From the NCBI RefSeq assembly GCF_002104515.1, contig NZ_NBOE01000015.1:1-64000 (forward strand): a stretch of 64,000 nucleotides of DNA. Direction: 5' to 3'. The notes under the pieces are model-generated. The model ran no database searches, had not been told where the DNA came from, and was given only the letters and a program-made list of their open reading frames with translations. The number at the start of each line of letters is the position of its first letter. Positions within the stretch are counted from its first letter, which is position 1. The translations under genes were made by a program, and so were the position numbers. Of this stretch, positions 1 to 8,434 are shown one piece after another. Source of the stretch: Colwellia polaris (lineage in GTDB: Bacteria; Pseudomonadota; Gammaproteobacteria; Enterobacterales; Alteromonadaceae).

Positions 1-104
1 CATCTGATCCCATTCCGAACTTAGAAGTGAAACGTGTTAGCGCCGGTGGTAAAGAGCGTGTGGGTGTTCTTCTCTTTTATGTGAGAGTAGGACATTGCTA
101 GGCT
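1..104 (+). rRNA. rrf: 5S ribosomal RNA, 5' end outside the window
   Basis: The stretch aligns with the last four fifths of bacterial 5S rRNA: the conserved ccgaac and gaagtgaaac blocks, the cgccggtggt block, the gtgagagtagg block and the closing gctaggc. Compared with E. coli 5S rRNA from memory, the segment between ggtggt (45-50) and atgtgagag (79-87) is 28 nt instead of 16. The additional bases can pair (aaagag 51-56 with ctcttt 72-77), so helix IV seems lengthened. The 5' end and the rest of the rrn operon lie left of the window. Identity as 5S is certain; the exact 3' end is approximate. Confidence 0.95.
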
Positions 105-116
105 TCTATTGAGAAG

Positions 117-144
117 AGCCCGTTACGAAAGTGACGGGCTTTTT
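117..144 (+). terminator. Rho-independent terminator of the rRNA operon
   Basis: A 10-bp stem (agcccgttac / gtgacgggct, one G-T pair) closes a gaaa loop and is followed directly by five T. It lies 12 bases after the 5S rRNA end. Confidence 0.9.
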
Positions 145-200
145 GCTATCTAAAATCCGCCAAAGATAGCTATCAGTTTTGAGCTCTCAGCTGTCAGTTT

Positions 201-331
201 AAAGACTAAAGTTACTAAAAGATTTTTACTGAAAGCTGACAGCTTAGAACTTACAGCTTTGACTAAAGTCACTAACAGATCTTTACTGACAGCTCAAAGC
301 TTACAGCTTTTACTAAACGAACTTACAGCTC
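201..331. repeat. Imperfect tandem repeat upstream of folD
   Basis: Two and a half imperfect copies of a roughly 50-57 bp unit: about 201-257, 258-306 and a partial 307-331. Each begins with a gactaaagt/cactaa-type segment, continues with gatntttactga and ends with cttacagc. The motif acagct recurs throughout. There is no coding capacity. The rest of the 145-467 gap holds only a short AT-rich leader before folD. Confidence 0.6.
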
Positions 332-467
332 AATTCTTAAAGTTATTTCCTACATCTTTTCCTCAAAACTATTCCCTAACTCAGGTTTTTTTCATAGGAT
401 AGGATACTCCTACTGAAACCTTTCAGTGTTGTGATGTCTTTGTTTCTAATTAAGAATGTGAGTAATA

Positions 468-1334
468 ATGAATATTGATGGAAAGCTAATAGCGAAAAAT
501 TTAAGAGATCATTTAGCTGTTGAAGTAGCTGAATTAAAAGTGAGCCACGGTGTACAACCGTCATTAACTGTTATTATTGTTGGTGACGATCCAGCTAGCC
601 ATGTTTATGTAAAAAATAAAATTAAACAAACTCAGGAGATAGGTATGATCTCCAATGAAATTGTTTTACCTATTGATACCACAGAAGAGCATTTACTTAA
701 TGAACTAGAAAAGCTTAATAGTGATAACAATGTTCATGGCATTCTTGTTCAGTTACCTTTGCCTAAGCACCTAAATGAAAATGCAGTTATCTCTGCTATT
801 AATCCAGAAAAAGATGTTGATGGTTTTCATGCTGTTAATTCTGGCAAACTATTTAATGGTGAGGAAGGTGGGTTAGTTCCTTGTACGCCGCAAGGTTGTA
901 TTTTATTAGCGAAAGAACATTTAGGCACAGATCTATCCGGCTTACATGCAGTTGTTATTGGCCGCTCTAATATTGTGGGTAAACCGGTTGCTATGTTACT
1001 GCTTCAAGAGAACTGTACGATTACTATTGCACACTCTAAAACTAAAAACTTGGCGGAGGTGTGTAAGCAAGCCGATATTTTAGTCGCAGCGGTAGGCATT
1101 GCTAATTTCGTCAAAGCTGATTGGGTTAAAGACGGGGCAACTATTATTGATGTTGGTATAAATCGTATCACTAGCGAAACAGGAGTAACCAAGTTAGTGG
1201 GGGATGTTGATTACGATGAAGTAGTGAGTAAGTGTTCTGCAATTACGCCAGTGCCTGGTGGCGTAGGACCTATGACCATAGCTTGTCTATTAAGTAATAC
1301 ACTTATAGCGGCTAAGAAGGTAGCTTACAACTAG
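468..1334 (+). CDS. folD: Bifunctional methylenetetrahydrofolate dehydrogenase / methenyltetrahydrofolate cyclohydrolase
   Basis: FolD interconverts 5,10-methylene-THF and 10-formyl-THF in the cytoplasm, using NADP+, to supply one-carbon units for purines and formyl-methionine. The 288-residue length is typical. Family motifs are visible: the YVKNK segment carrying the catalytic lysine (about residue 50), VQLPLP, the PCTPQG block, the [11 protein letters not shown] nucleotide-binding loop and the C-terminal [11 protein letters not shown] signature. It starts at ATG and converges on the next gene with only 4 bases between stop codons. I see no unusual feature in the protein. Confidence 0.97.
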   Translation: MNIDGKLIAKNLRDHLAVEVAELKVSHGVQPSLTVIIVGDDPASHVYVKNKIKQTQEIGMISNEIVLPIDTTEEHLLNELEKLNSDNNVHGILVQLPLPKHLNENAVISAINPEKDVDGFHAVNSGKLFNGEEGGLVPCTPQGCILLAKEHLGTDLSGLHAVVIGRSNIVGKPVAMLLLQENCTITIAHSKTKNLAEVCKQADILVAAVGIANFVKADWVKDGATIIDVGINRITSETGVTKLVGDVDYDEVVSKCSAITPVPGGVGPMTIACLLSNTLIAAKKVAYN

Positions 1335-1338
1335 GTTG

Positions 1339-1833
1339 TTATTTGTCTAATAAAGTGGGGTTATCGTTACTGAAAAAGTAACAACACAGATTTTTGTTTT
1401 TCATTTGGTAACGTTTTAAGCGCTGTTGGAATTCATCAGGCAGAGTAGCTATCTGTTTAGTTTCATTGTATTTAATGAAATTATTTTTTATATAAAGCTG
1501 TTGGAGTTTTTCATCAGCAAAACATATTACTTTAACTAAAGCTTGGTTATGAAAACGGTTATTAATAATTGCTCGAATAAGCAAACTAGCGAGTTTATTA
1601 CCGCGCATTGATTTGTCGATTACTAAAGCATGTAATAGCCAAGAATTACTATTTTCTTGGCCTGCAGATATAAGTGCACTTGCTATAATCTTATTATCAA
1701 CTTTTATGATGTAACAATGATCTTGCCCGATAAATCTTGCGCTATATTGTTGTGATTTATAGAACCTAAGAACATCTTTTTTATCCGATTTTATCGCCTT
1801 TACAACGGTATATGATGATTCTAGTTTTTTCAT
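1339..1833 (-). CDS. GNAT-family N-acetyltransferase
   Basis: A 164-residue cytoplasmic protein with the GNAT fold layout. The central strand ends in a WLLHALVIDKSMRG segment, followed by a GNKLASLLI helix that matches the acetyl-CoA pyrophosphate-binding motif A (R-x-x-G-x-A/G). A YIKNNF segment near the C terminus corresponds to the usual final motif B. The acceptor substrate cannot be read from the sequence. It is transcribed toward folD and divergently from the helicase gene, so it is probably monocistronic. Confidence 0.8.
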   Translation of the reverse strand: MKKLESSYTVVKAIKSDKKDVLRFYKSQQYSARFIGQDHCYIIKVDNKIIASALISAGQENSNSWLLHALVIDKSMRGNKLASLLIRAIINNRFHNQALVKVICFADEKLQQLYIKNNFIKYNETKQIATLPDEFQQRLKRYQMKNKNLCCYFFSNDNPTLLDK

Positions 1834-2053
1834 TGAGTAAATCGTTTTTATTAAGAGTTAATTTTGCTATGAGGCGTTATTTTCAGCAGGTCAAAATTTA
1901 GTTAATTTATTTCTAACGCCGAGTTTTAAAATATTTTTATTTTTGATTAAATAGTTTGGCTTAATGTTGAAGGATACAGGGTATAATAAGCTAATAAATA
2001 TTTATATATGTGTATGTAGTAAAAATACCGATTAATTAGAGTGGAGAATAAGC

Positions 2054-3403
2054 TTGCAGTTTAGTGATTTTGGATTAGATAGTAAAATAATGTCAACCGT
2101 GGAACATTTAGGTTTTAAAGAGCCTACAGAAATCCAACAGCAAGCGATTCCTGCTGCTATGACGGGTCATGACCTGATCGCTTCATCTAAAACTGGCTCA
2201 GGTAAAACCTTAGCGTTTATTATTCCTGCAATGCAGCGACTATTAAAAAATAGAGCATTGAGTAAGCGTGATCCTCGTGTTGTTATTTTAACGCCTACTC
2301 GTGAACTTGCTAAGCAAGTATTTACTCAGTTACGAATGTTTACTTCTGGCTCTCAGTTTAAAGCCGTACTTATTCTTGGTGGTGAAAACTTTAATGACCA
2401 AGTTAAAACATTAGAGAAAGACCCACACTTTATTGTCGCAACGCCTGGTCGTTTAGCCGATCACCTAACACAAGGGCACTTCTATTTAAGTGGTTTAGAA
2501 TTACTTATTCTAGACGAAGCTGACCGTATGTTAGATCTTGGTTTTGCAGATCAATTAGCACAAATAAATAAAGCCGCTGATCACAGAAAGCGTCAAACCT
2601 TAATGTTTTCAGCAACTTTAGACCATGCACAAGTTAATGATTTTGCTTTAGCGTTATTGAAAAAACCAAAACGTATTGCTATTGGTAGTGCCCATACCGA
2701 GCATAAAGATATTACTAAGCGTTTCTACCTTTGTGATAACTTAACGCAAAAAGAGAAGCTTCTGCAGCACTTTATTGCCACTGAACAGCACCAACAAATG
2801 ATTATCTTTACCGCTACGCGCGCTGATACTGATAGGCTGTCAACTTTATTAACCGAGCAGGGCTTAAGCACTGTTGCGTTAAGTGGTGAGTTAAACCAAA
2901 GCCAACGCAACCAAATTATGGACGGCTTTAGTAAAGGTCAGCAGAAAATATTGATCACGACTGACCTTGCTTCTCGTGGCTTAGATTTAATCAATGTATC
3001 GCATGTTATTAATTTTGATATGCCAAAACATACTGAAGAATTTGTTCATCGCATTGGCCGTACTGGTCGTGCTGGTAGCACAGGTGATGCTATCTCTTTT
3101 GTTGGTCCAAAAGATTGGATAAGTTTTAAAAACGTTGAAGGTTTTTTACAGCAAAAGCTAACATTTGACAAAGTAGAAGGGTTTAAAGTTAAGTTTAATG
3201 GCATAAAACCTAAGAAAGTCAAAGTAGTTACTAAAACCAAAGACAGTAATAAATCAGCACCACAGACTAAAAAGCCTAAAGCAAAGAAAATTGTTAAGAG
3301 AAGCTTTTTGGCAGCTGATGCTGGTGAGTTACCGGTATTAAAGCGTAAAAAGCCTGTGGCGCCACAAGATATAGATCAAAATGATATCGAAGAAGTTGAT
3401 TAA
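2054..3403 (+). CDS. DEAD-box ATP-dependent RNA helicase (SrmB/RhlE-like)
   Basis: A 449-residue RNA helicase, expected to remodel RNA-protein complexes such as ribosome precursors. All core motifs are present in order: upstream Q motif (PTEIQQQAI), Walker A SSKTGSGKT, PTRELA, TPGR, DEAD, SAT, and the second RecA domain with HRIGRTGRAG. The tail after about residue 380 is lysine-rich, as in members that bind rRNA. The start is TTG at 2054: a ggag Shine-Dalgarno lies 7 bases upstream and no better ATG exists before the Q motif. Gammaproteobacteria have several paralogues, so the exact subfamily is inference. Confidence 0.93.
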   Translation: MQFSDFGLDSKIMSTVEHLGFKEPTEIQQQAIPAAMTGHDLIASSKTGSGKTLAFIIPAMQRLLKNRALSKRDPRVVILTPTRELAKQVFTQLRMFTSGSQFKAVLILGGENFNDQVKTLEKDPHFIVATPGRLADHLTQGHFYLSGLELLILDEADRMLDLGFADQLAQINKAADHRKRQTLMFSATLDHAQVNDFALALLKKPKRIAIGSAHTEHKDITKRFYLCDNLTQKEKLLQHFIATEQHQQMIIFTATRADTDRLSTLLTEQGLSTVALSGELNQSQRNQIMDGFSKGQQKILITTDLASRGLDLINVSHVINFDMPKHTEEFVHRIGRTGRAGSTGDAISFVGPKDWISFKNVEGFLQQKLTFDKVEGFKVKFNGIKPKKVKVVTKTKDSNKSAPQTKKPKAKKIVKRSFLAADAGELPVLKRKKPVAPQDIDQNDIEEVD

Positions 3404-3446
3404 GTATCGCTAATTAAAGCTTGTAGTTAAATACGCTAAATAAAGT

Positions 3447-3484
3447 AAGTGCATTGATTCTATTTGAGTCAGTGCACTTTTTTA
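3447..3484 (+). terminator. Rho-independent terminator after the helicase gene
   Basis: The 7-bp outer stem aagtgca / tgcactt has inner tga/tca pairing and is followed by a run of T at 3478-3483. Confidence 0.75.
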
Positions 3485-3589
3485 TCTTAGTTTATCTATT
3501 GTTTGAAAGCAGAGCGTCAACTAAATGAAAGTTAGTTAATCAGCAGCTTGTACCCGTATCTCGACGTTACACAGAACAAGTGAAAACGC

Positions 3590-4432
3590 TTATTCAGCAA
3601 TTAGTTGTTTAAGCGTGTAACTTGTTTCGTTCTCGCCTAGCTTCGCTTTTAAGTAAGGTAATATTTCTTCTAGCTGTTGCGAAAGCTGCCATGGCGGGTT
3701 AACGATAAATAAGCCTGTGCCTGTCATGCCGTATTCTGTGGTATCGGCTTTTTGGCAATACTCAACTTGCACAACATTGCGTACATCGCTTTTAGTGAAA
3801 GCACTTTGCATTTGCTCAACTAACTCACGCTTTACTACTGGATACCATAAAATATACGTGCCGGTAGCAAACTTTTTATAAGCATTAACAATAGTGCGCA
3901 CGGCTTTTAAGTAATCTTCTTTTAACTCATAAGGAGGATCAATTAATACCACACCTCTGCGGTTAGGCGGCGGCACTAACCCTAAAACACCTTGATAACC
4001 GTCAGATTGTTTAACGTGTGATTTGTTCCAACGTTGGCTGTATTCTTTTAAGTGCTCAATATCGGTTGGGTGTAATTCAAATAAATGCGCACTGTCTTGA
4101 CGACGCGTAAACTGTCGAGCAATACCAGGGGAGCCGGGGTACAAAGACAATTCATCTTCTTCACGATTTAAGTCTTTAACTAAATCAATGTAGGGCTCAA
4201 GTGCTTCAGGCAAATCTTGTTGCTCGATTAACTTGGCAATGCCATCTTTATACTCACCAGTTTTTTGTGCGTATTCATCAGCCGGTTGATACATGCCTGC
4301 ACCCGAATGGCTATCTATATAATAAAAGCCTTTCTCTTTTCGGGTCATATATTCGAGAACTAGGGTGAGCACTGAATGTTTTAAAACATCAGCAAAATTT
4401 CCGGCGTGAAAAGCATGACGATAACTGAGCAC
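3590..4432 (-). CDS. rlmJ: 23S rRNA (adenine(2030)-N6)-methyltransferase
   Basis: RlmJ methylates A2030 of 23S rRNA using S-adenosylmethionine. The 280-residue length matches the family. The family N-terminus MLSYRHAFHAGNFADVLKH is present, followed by the SAM-binding SHSGAG loop (about residues 41-46). The catalytic N6-adenine motif DPPYE is at 165-169. It is monocistronic in appearance, ending about 100 bases from the helicase terminator. Confidence 0.96.
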   Translation of the reverse strand: MLSYRHAFHAGNFADVLKHSVLTLVLEYMTRKEKGFYYIDSHSGAGMYQPADEYAQKTGEYKDGIAKLIEQQDLPEALEPYIDLVKDLNREEDELSLYPGSPGIARQFTRRQDSAHLFELHPTDIEHLKEYSQRWNKSHVKQSDGYQGVLGLVPPPNRRGVVLIDPPYELKEDYLKAVRTIVNAYKKFATGTYILWYPVVKRELVEQMQSAFTKSDVRNVVQVEYCQKADTTEYGMTGTGLFIVNPPWQLSQQLEEILPYLKAKLGENETSYTLKQLIAE

Positions 4433-4552
4433 AATCGCTCCTTTTAAAAGCGTTAACTAAAAATAAAGGTATCATAATAAGATCATGATACCTTGGTAAG
4501 CGGGATTAAAGGTAAGTTACAGCTATAGTTAGCATTAAACTTAAGCCTAAAA

Positions 4553-6145
4553 CTAAACTTGTGACGCTAAATATTCGTCGTAGTTACCCGCAAAGTCAGT
4601 ATAACCACCTTCAGTTAATTCGATAATGCGTGTTGCTAAGCTTGATACAAATTCACGGTCATGGCTGACAAATAAAATGGTACCTTCAAACTGCTCCATT
4701 GCCATGTTTAACGACTCAATAGATTCCATATCCATGTGGTTAGTTGGTTCATCCATTATTAGGATATTAGGCTTTTGCATCATGATTTTACCGAACAACA
4801 TACGACCTTGTTCACCACCAGAAAGCACTTTAACAGACTTTTTAATATCATCAGCTGAAAATAATAAACGACCTAAATAACCACGAACTGCTTGCTCGTC
4901 GTCGGTTGGTTGACGCCATTGACTCATCCACTCAAATAAAGTCATATCATTTTCAAATTCATGGCTGTGATCTTGCGCGTAATAACCAATGTTAACGTTT
5001 TCAGACCAAGTGTATAAACCTGATGTTGGTTGATACTCAGCTTCGCCCATTAACGTACGTAAAAATGTCGTTTTACCTATACCGTTTTGACCGATAATTG
5101 CCACACGTTCGCCAACTTCAATCATCATGTTAAGGTTATTTAATACCTTGTTATCATCAAAACTTTTACTCATGTTTTCGAGTACAAGGGCGTTACGAAA
5201 TAGTTTCTTTTCTTGTTCAAAACGAATGAACGGATTCACACGGCTAGAGGCTTTAACATCAGCCAGTTGAATTTTGTCAATTTGTTTAGCACGTGAAGTT
5301 GCTTGTTTTGCTTTTGAAGCGTTAGCAGAGAATCGTGCGACGAAGGCTTGTAACTCACCGATTTGTGCTTTTTTCTTCGCGTTGTCAGCCATTAACTGTG
5401 CTCTAGCTTGTGTAGACGCTAGCATGTACTCATCGTAGTTACCTGGGAATACACGTAACTCACCGTAATCCAAATCAGCCATATGTGTACAAACACTGTT
5501 TAAGAAATGACGGTCATGCGAGATGATGATCATGGTTGAGTCTCGCTCGTTCAAGGTTTCTTCTAACCATTGAATAGTATGAATATCCAAGTTGTTGGTT
5601 GGCTCATCAAGCAGTAAAATATCTGGGTTAGAGAATAGTGCTTGGGCCAATAACACACGTAATTTCCAACCTGGAGCAACATCACTCATCAAACCGTAGT
5701 GTTGATCAACAGGAATACCTACACCCATTAACAATTCACCGGCACGACTTTCTGCACTGTAACCGTCCATTTCAGCATATTCAGCTTCTAGATCGCCGGC
5801 GCGCATGCCATCTTCTTCACTCATCTCTGGTAAAGCATAAATAGCATCACGTTCTTCTTTAATCGCCCATAACTTGGTATGACCCATAATCACGGTATCA
5901 ACAACCGAAACTGTTTCAAAACCAAATTGGTCTTGACGAAGTTTACCTATACGCTCGTTTGGGTCTAAGGCAACGTTACCTGATGTTTGCTCTAAATCAC
6001 CACCTAAAATTTTCATAAAGGTTGATTTACCACAGCCATTAGCGCCGATTAAACCATAGCGATTTCCGCCACCAAATTTTTGTGAAATGTTTTCAAATAA
6101 CGGCTTAGCACCGAACTGTTGGGTTATATTGTTTGCAGCTAACAT
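4553..6145 (-). CDS. ybiT: ABC-F family ATPase YbiT
   Basis: A soluble protein with two nucleotide-binding domains and no membrane domain, the hallmark of ABC-F translation factors that act at the ribosomal E site. At 530 residues it equals E. coli YbiT and is near-identical over long stretches as I recall that sequence. Visible motifs are the first Walker [10 protein letters not shown] with Walker [12 protein letters not shown], and the second Walker [10 protein letters not shown] with signature LSGGEQGR and Walker [12 protein letters not shown]. The charged linker between the domains (about 245-305) is the P-site tRNA interaction motif region. The precise role of YbiT is less defined than that of EttA. 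Confidence 0.95.
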   Translation of the reverse strand: MLAANNITQQFGAKPLFENISQKFGGGNRYGLIGANGCGKSTFMKILGGDLEQTSGNVALDPNERIGKLRQDQFGFETVSVVDTVIMGHTKLWAIKEERDAIYALPEMSEEDGMRAGDLEAEYAEMDGYSAESRAGELLMGVGIPVDQHYGLMSDVAPGWKLRVLLAQALFSNPDILLLDEPTNNLDIHTIQWLEETLNERDSTMIIISHDRHFLNSVCTHMADLDYGELRVFPGNYDEYMLASTQARAQLMADNAKKKAQIGELQAFVARFSANASKAKQATSRAKQIDKIQLADVKASSRVNPFIRFEQEKKLFRNALVLENMSKSFDDNKVLNNLNMMIEVGERVAIIGQNGIGKTTFLRTLMGEAEYQPTSGLYTWSENVNIGYYAQDHSHEFENDMTLFEWMSQWRQPTDDEQAVRGYLGRLLFSADDIKKSVKVLSGGEQGRMLFGKIMMQKPNILIMDEPTNHMDMESIESLNMAMEQFEGTILFVSHDREFVSSLATRIIELTEGGYTDFAGNYDEYLASQV

Positions 6146-6240
6146 AAAGGTTCCGTCGCGAGTGTTTAGGTGAGTTAAGTTAAGTTAACGCGTTAACTCA
6201 TCACTATAACAACTAATAAAAATGTAAAATAATGCGCGCG

Positions 6241-6269
6241 ATTATACAGGTGTTTAAAGATTTGCGAAA
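6241..6269 (-). promoter_or_regulatory. Probable sigma70 promoter of ybiT
   Basis: On the minus strand a consensus -10 TATAAT (6241-6246) is followed by a GC-rich CGCGCG stretch. A TTTCGC -35-like hexamer (6264-6269) lies 17 bases upstream. A GC-rich discriminator is typical of stringently controlled promoters (inference). The same TATAATCGCGCG arrangement occurs upstream of ygiQ. The remainder of the 6146-6476 gap holds only the terminator described next and a run of seven G at 6372-6378. Confidence 0.65.
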
Positions 6270-6399
6270 GTGGAGCACTTGCTTATGTTTACTCGTTTGG
6301 CGAATTAACGCCATAATTGGAGGGAAACCATCTGACCATCGATTTAAACTTTAATGAGATAATTTATTTAAGGGGGGGCTGTAATTATGTTTAGTCAAT

Positions 6400-6431
6400 A
6401 AAACATCGGTACATTCGCTATGCACCGATGC
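6400..6431 (-). terminator. Rho-independent terminator of the 6477-7085 gene
   Basis: On the minus strand a 7-bp stem (catcggt / accgatg) encloses a 12-base loop and is followed by tttta. It lies just beyond the stop codon of the minus-strand membrane protein gene. Confidence 0.6.
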
Positions 6432-6476
6432 TTATATTTTATTTAAAAAGATTATCTCACTCGTAAAATATAAAGA

Positions 6477-7085
6477 TTAAGCTTCAGTCTTCTTGCGATA
6501 AAGAGTTATCAAGCATATCGCTAAAAGTAATGTCGCAATTACACCTGAACCACCAGCAACACCTGATGGAAGAAAACCATCACGGCCAAAGGTAATTAAA
6601 ATGCCATTGGCAAACATAGCAACCACACCCGCTAATGCTGTTAGCCCACCTATCATTTTGCCACCTTGAGCTATACTTGCCATACCAAAAACAAGTGCTG
6701 CTAATCCCAGTAATACTTTCGCTGCATAGTAAATCATAAAAGACAAAGAAACCACACCACCAATTAATGGTTGTGCCCCTTCAACGGCACCTGCAACTTT
6801 CCCAAATGACGAAAACAAGGTCAGGCCTATACTCACCTGTATAATGTTAATAGCCGCACTAAACGCTATAGCTGACCATCCTAGTTGACAGTTTTTCGCC
6901 TGCACCATAGATGCACCGGCAAAAGCAACAAGAACAGTAAATATTAATGCTTCTAGTCCCCATAAAACTTGCCTAGAAAAGCTAACTTCAGCAACATAAA
7001 GAGCAGTATAAATAATCTGTGTTATCGCCACCAACAATACTAAAGATGCTGTAATTAGCATGGTGCGTTTATTCGTAAATTCCAT
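6477..7085 (-). CDS. Uncharacterised multi-pass inner-membrane protein
   Basis: I do not recognise a characterised family. The 202 residues hold about six hydrophobic segments (roughly 8-30, 38-58, 68-92, 106-130, 138-160 and 172-194), short polar loops and a basic C-terminus (YRKKTEA). It looks like a compact integral membrane protein with no signal peptidase site. The start ATG follows an AT-rich leader. It is isolated, with its own terminator on one side and a long gap on the other, so context gives no functional clue. Confidence 0.7.
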   Translation of the reverse strand: MEFTNKRTMLITASLVLLVAITQIIYTALYVAEVSFSRQVLWGLEALIFTVLVAFAGASMVQAKNCQLGWSAIAFSAAINIIQVSIGLTLFSSFGKVAGAVEGAQPLIGGVVSLSFMIYYAAKVLLGLAALVFGMASIAQGGKMIGGLTALAGVVAMFANGILITFGRDGFLPSGVAGGSGVIATLLLAICLITLYRKKTEA

Positions 7086-7640
7086 TGTGTACCTCTTATA
7101 ATTGATATTTAACGCTTTCTCATAGCTTTCACTAGATTAGCTTTAGTTTAATCTGGTTTACTACCGATAAGTAGAAATCACCGTAATTTGTTACCCTGCC
7201 TAATACATAAAGAATCAAAGCTAATCTGCATGCGAATTATTTATATTGTAAAGGGGTTTAGACGGGCAGCTATTTTTAAACAGCATGCTCCATTTAGTAC
7301 TTAAACCTACTAAATAAAAGTTATAAACAGAGCGACTTCCTTGATTTGGCAATCTAACAGGGGCAGTAGCTTTGAATAGAACAAATAGATGAAACTTTTT
7401 ATAAAGTAGCTTTATTACTCGAAAGCATAAGACAGGGGAAGTTATTAAATTCTTTCATGTAAACCAAGAAAAATTATAAATATTAATGTCGTGGGTGTTT
7501 ATTTAAAAAGAAGCCTGTAATTATTATCAAGTACATAAACAGGCAAGTGGCATGGAAGCGCCGGAGAATAATGATATGTATTTGCTAACAAACGTACATT
7601 TATTGATAAACGCTATAGTTGATACCATATCGCAAAATGT
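7086..7640. other. Gene-free stretch
   Basis: The region is AT-rich with stops in all frames and no RNA gene that I can recognise. A weak gcctgt...acaggc inverted pair sits at about 7515-7545 with no poly-T tail. Confidence 0.5.
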
Positions 7641-7644
7641 TAAA

Positions 7645-7879
7645 TTAACCTGAACTCTGGATAAGCAGCACTTGCTCAATGTTCCCTTTTAATCCATTTT
7701 CTGCGTTAAAACGTCGATAAATAGCCCGCTATTCATAAACGTTTTGCCTTGGAAATGGCATAAAATGAAGCATTGATGATATCTATTCGTGATGTTCACC
7801 TAGCTATAGCATTTACTTTATTACCTAAGCTTTTGGTTCACTTGAGTTTCAAGCACTCATTATCCAGAGTTCAGGTTAA
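7645..7879. mobile_element. MITE-like palindromic element, 235 bp
   Basis: A perfect 20-bp terminal inverted repeat, ttaacctgaactctggataa at 7645-7664 and its complement at 7860-7879, bounds a non-coding element. The centre (7694-7758) forms a second imperfect hairpin: ccattt...aaatgg outside, gttaaaacgt...aacgttttgc inside, and aatag/ctatt at the tip. There is no open reading frame. The ends are flanked by TTAA-like bases but I could not define a target duplication. The element abuts the stop codon of the following minus-strand gene. Confidence 0.65.
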
Positions 7880-7880
7880 A

Positions 7881-8129
7881 TTAACTGAAAGATAGGCGAT
7901 AACTTTTTGGTAAATAATCTGCTAATTGTTGTTTTAAACGACTTTTAACTTGTTTATTCAATCCGAGTGTAAAAAGTATGCTTGATAGTATCGCTACTAT
8001 AAGTACGGTTTTATATAGTTTTATGCCAGTGAATAATATTAAAAGCATTAATAAAAGTGCATAAGTTAAGCCCATCATAGCAAGGCATAAACAAAGTCCT
8101 TGTACTTCTTTATTTTGAAAAAACTTCAT
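7881..8129 (-). CDS. Small two-segment membrane protein
   Basis: An 82-residue hypothetical protein with two hydrophobic stretches (about 10-34 and 40-60) followed by a basic, glutamine-containing tail (KQVKSRLKQQL). I recognise no family. The stop codon lies one base beyond the inverted repeat of the adjacent palindromic element, so the C-terminal residues may have been altered by that insertion. Codon use and start context are unremarkable. The gene could be real but is unsupported by neighbours. Confidence 0.5.
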   Translation of the reverse strand: MKFFQNKEVQGLCLCLAMMGLTYALLLMLLILFTGIKLYKTVLIVAILSSILFTLGLNKQVKSRLKQQLADYLPKSYRLSFS

Positions 8130-8376
8130 GTTTTTCTCTTTATTTTTCAGATTGCGATATTACTCAGCTTAGCAAAGTTATTTAATTCACTCTATAAAGA
8201 AATTTAGTCTAAATGTTACATGAGGTTTCAAAATTATCATGCGACCACATTAAGCTTTTTTAAAATAATGTTCATACAGCCGATTTAAATAGTGATTTAT
8301 ATGTCGCCACTGATCAACGCTTAGGACATTATCTAACATTTAAGGACGAGACAGCCCAATAAATTAATAGGCACCA

Positions 8377-8406
8377 ACAAAAAAGCCTAGCGAAACTACT
8401 AGGCTT
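8377..8406 (-). terminator. Rho-independent terminator of ygiQ
   Basis: On the minus strand an 8-bp stem (aagcctag / ctaggctt) closes an 8-base loop, followed by a run of T (the aaaaaa on the plus strand). The rest of the 8130-8434 gap shows nothing codable. Confidence 0.75.
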
Positions 8407-8434
8407 AGTCATTTAAATCTACTGGTTAATCACC

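Noticed and set aside
8240-8360. Possible short peptide gene (frame encoding LYVATDQRLGHYLTF)
   Set aside because: The frame is about 31 codons with no start codon and no recognisable family.
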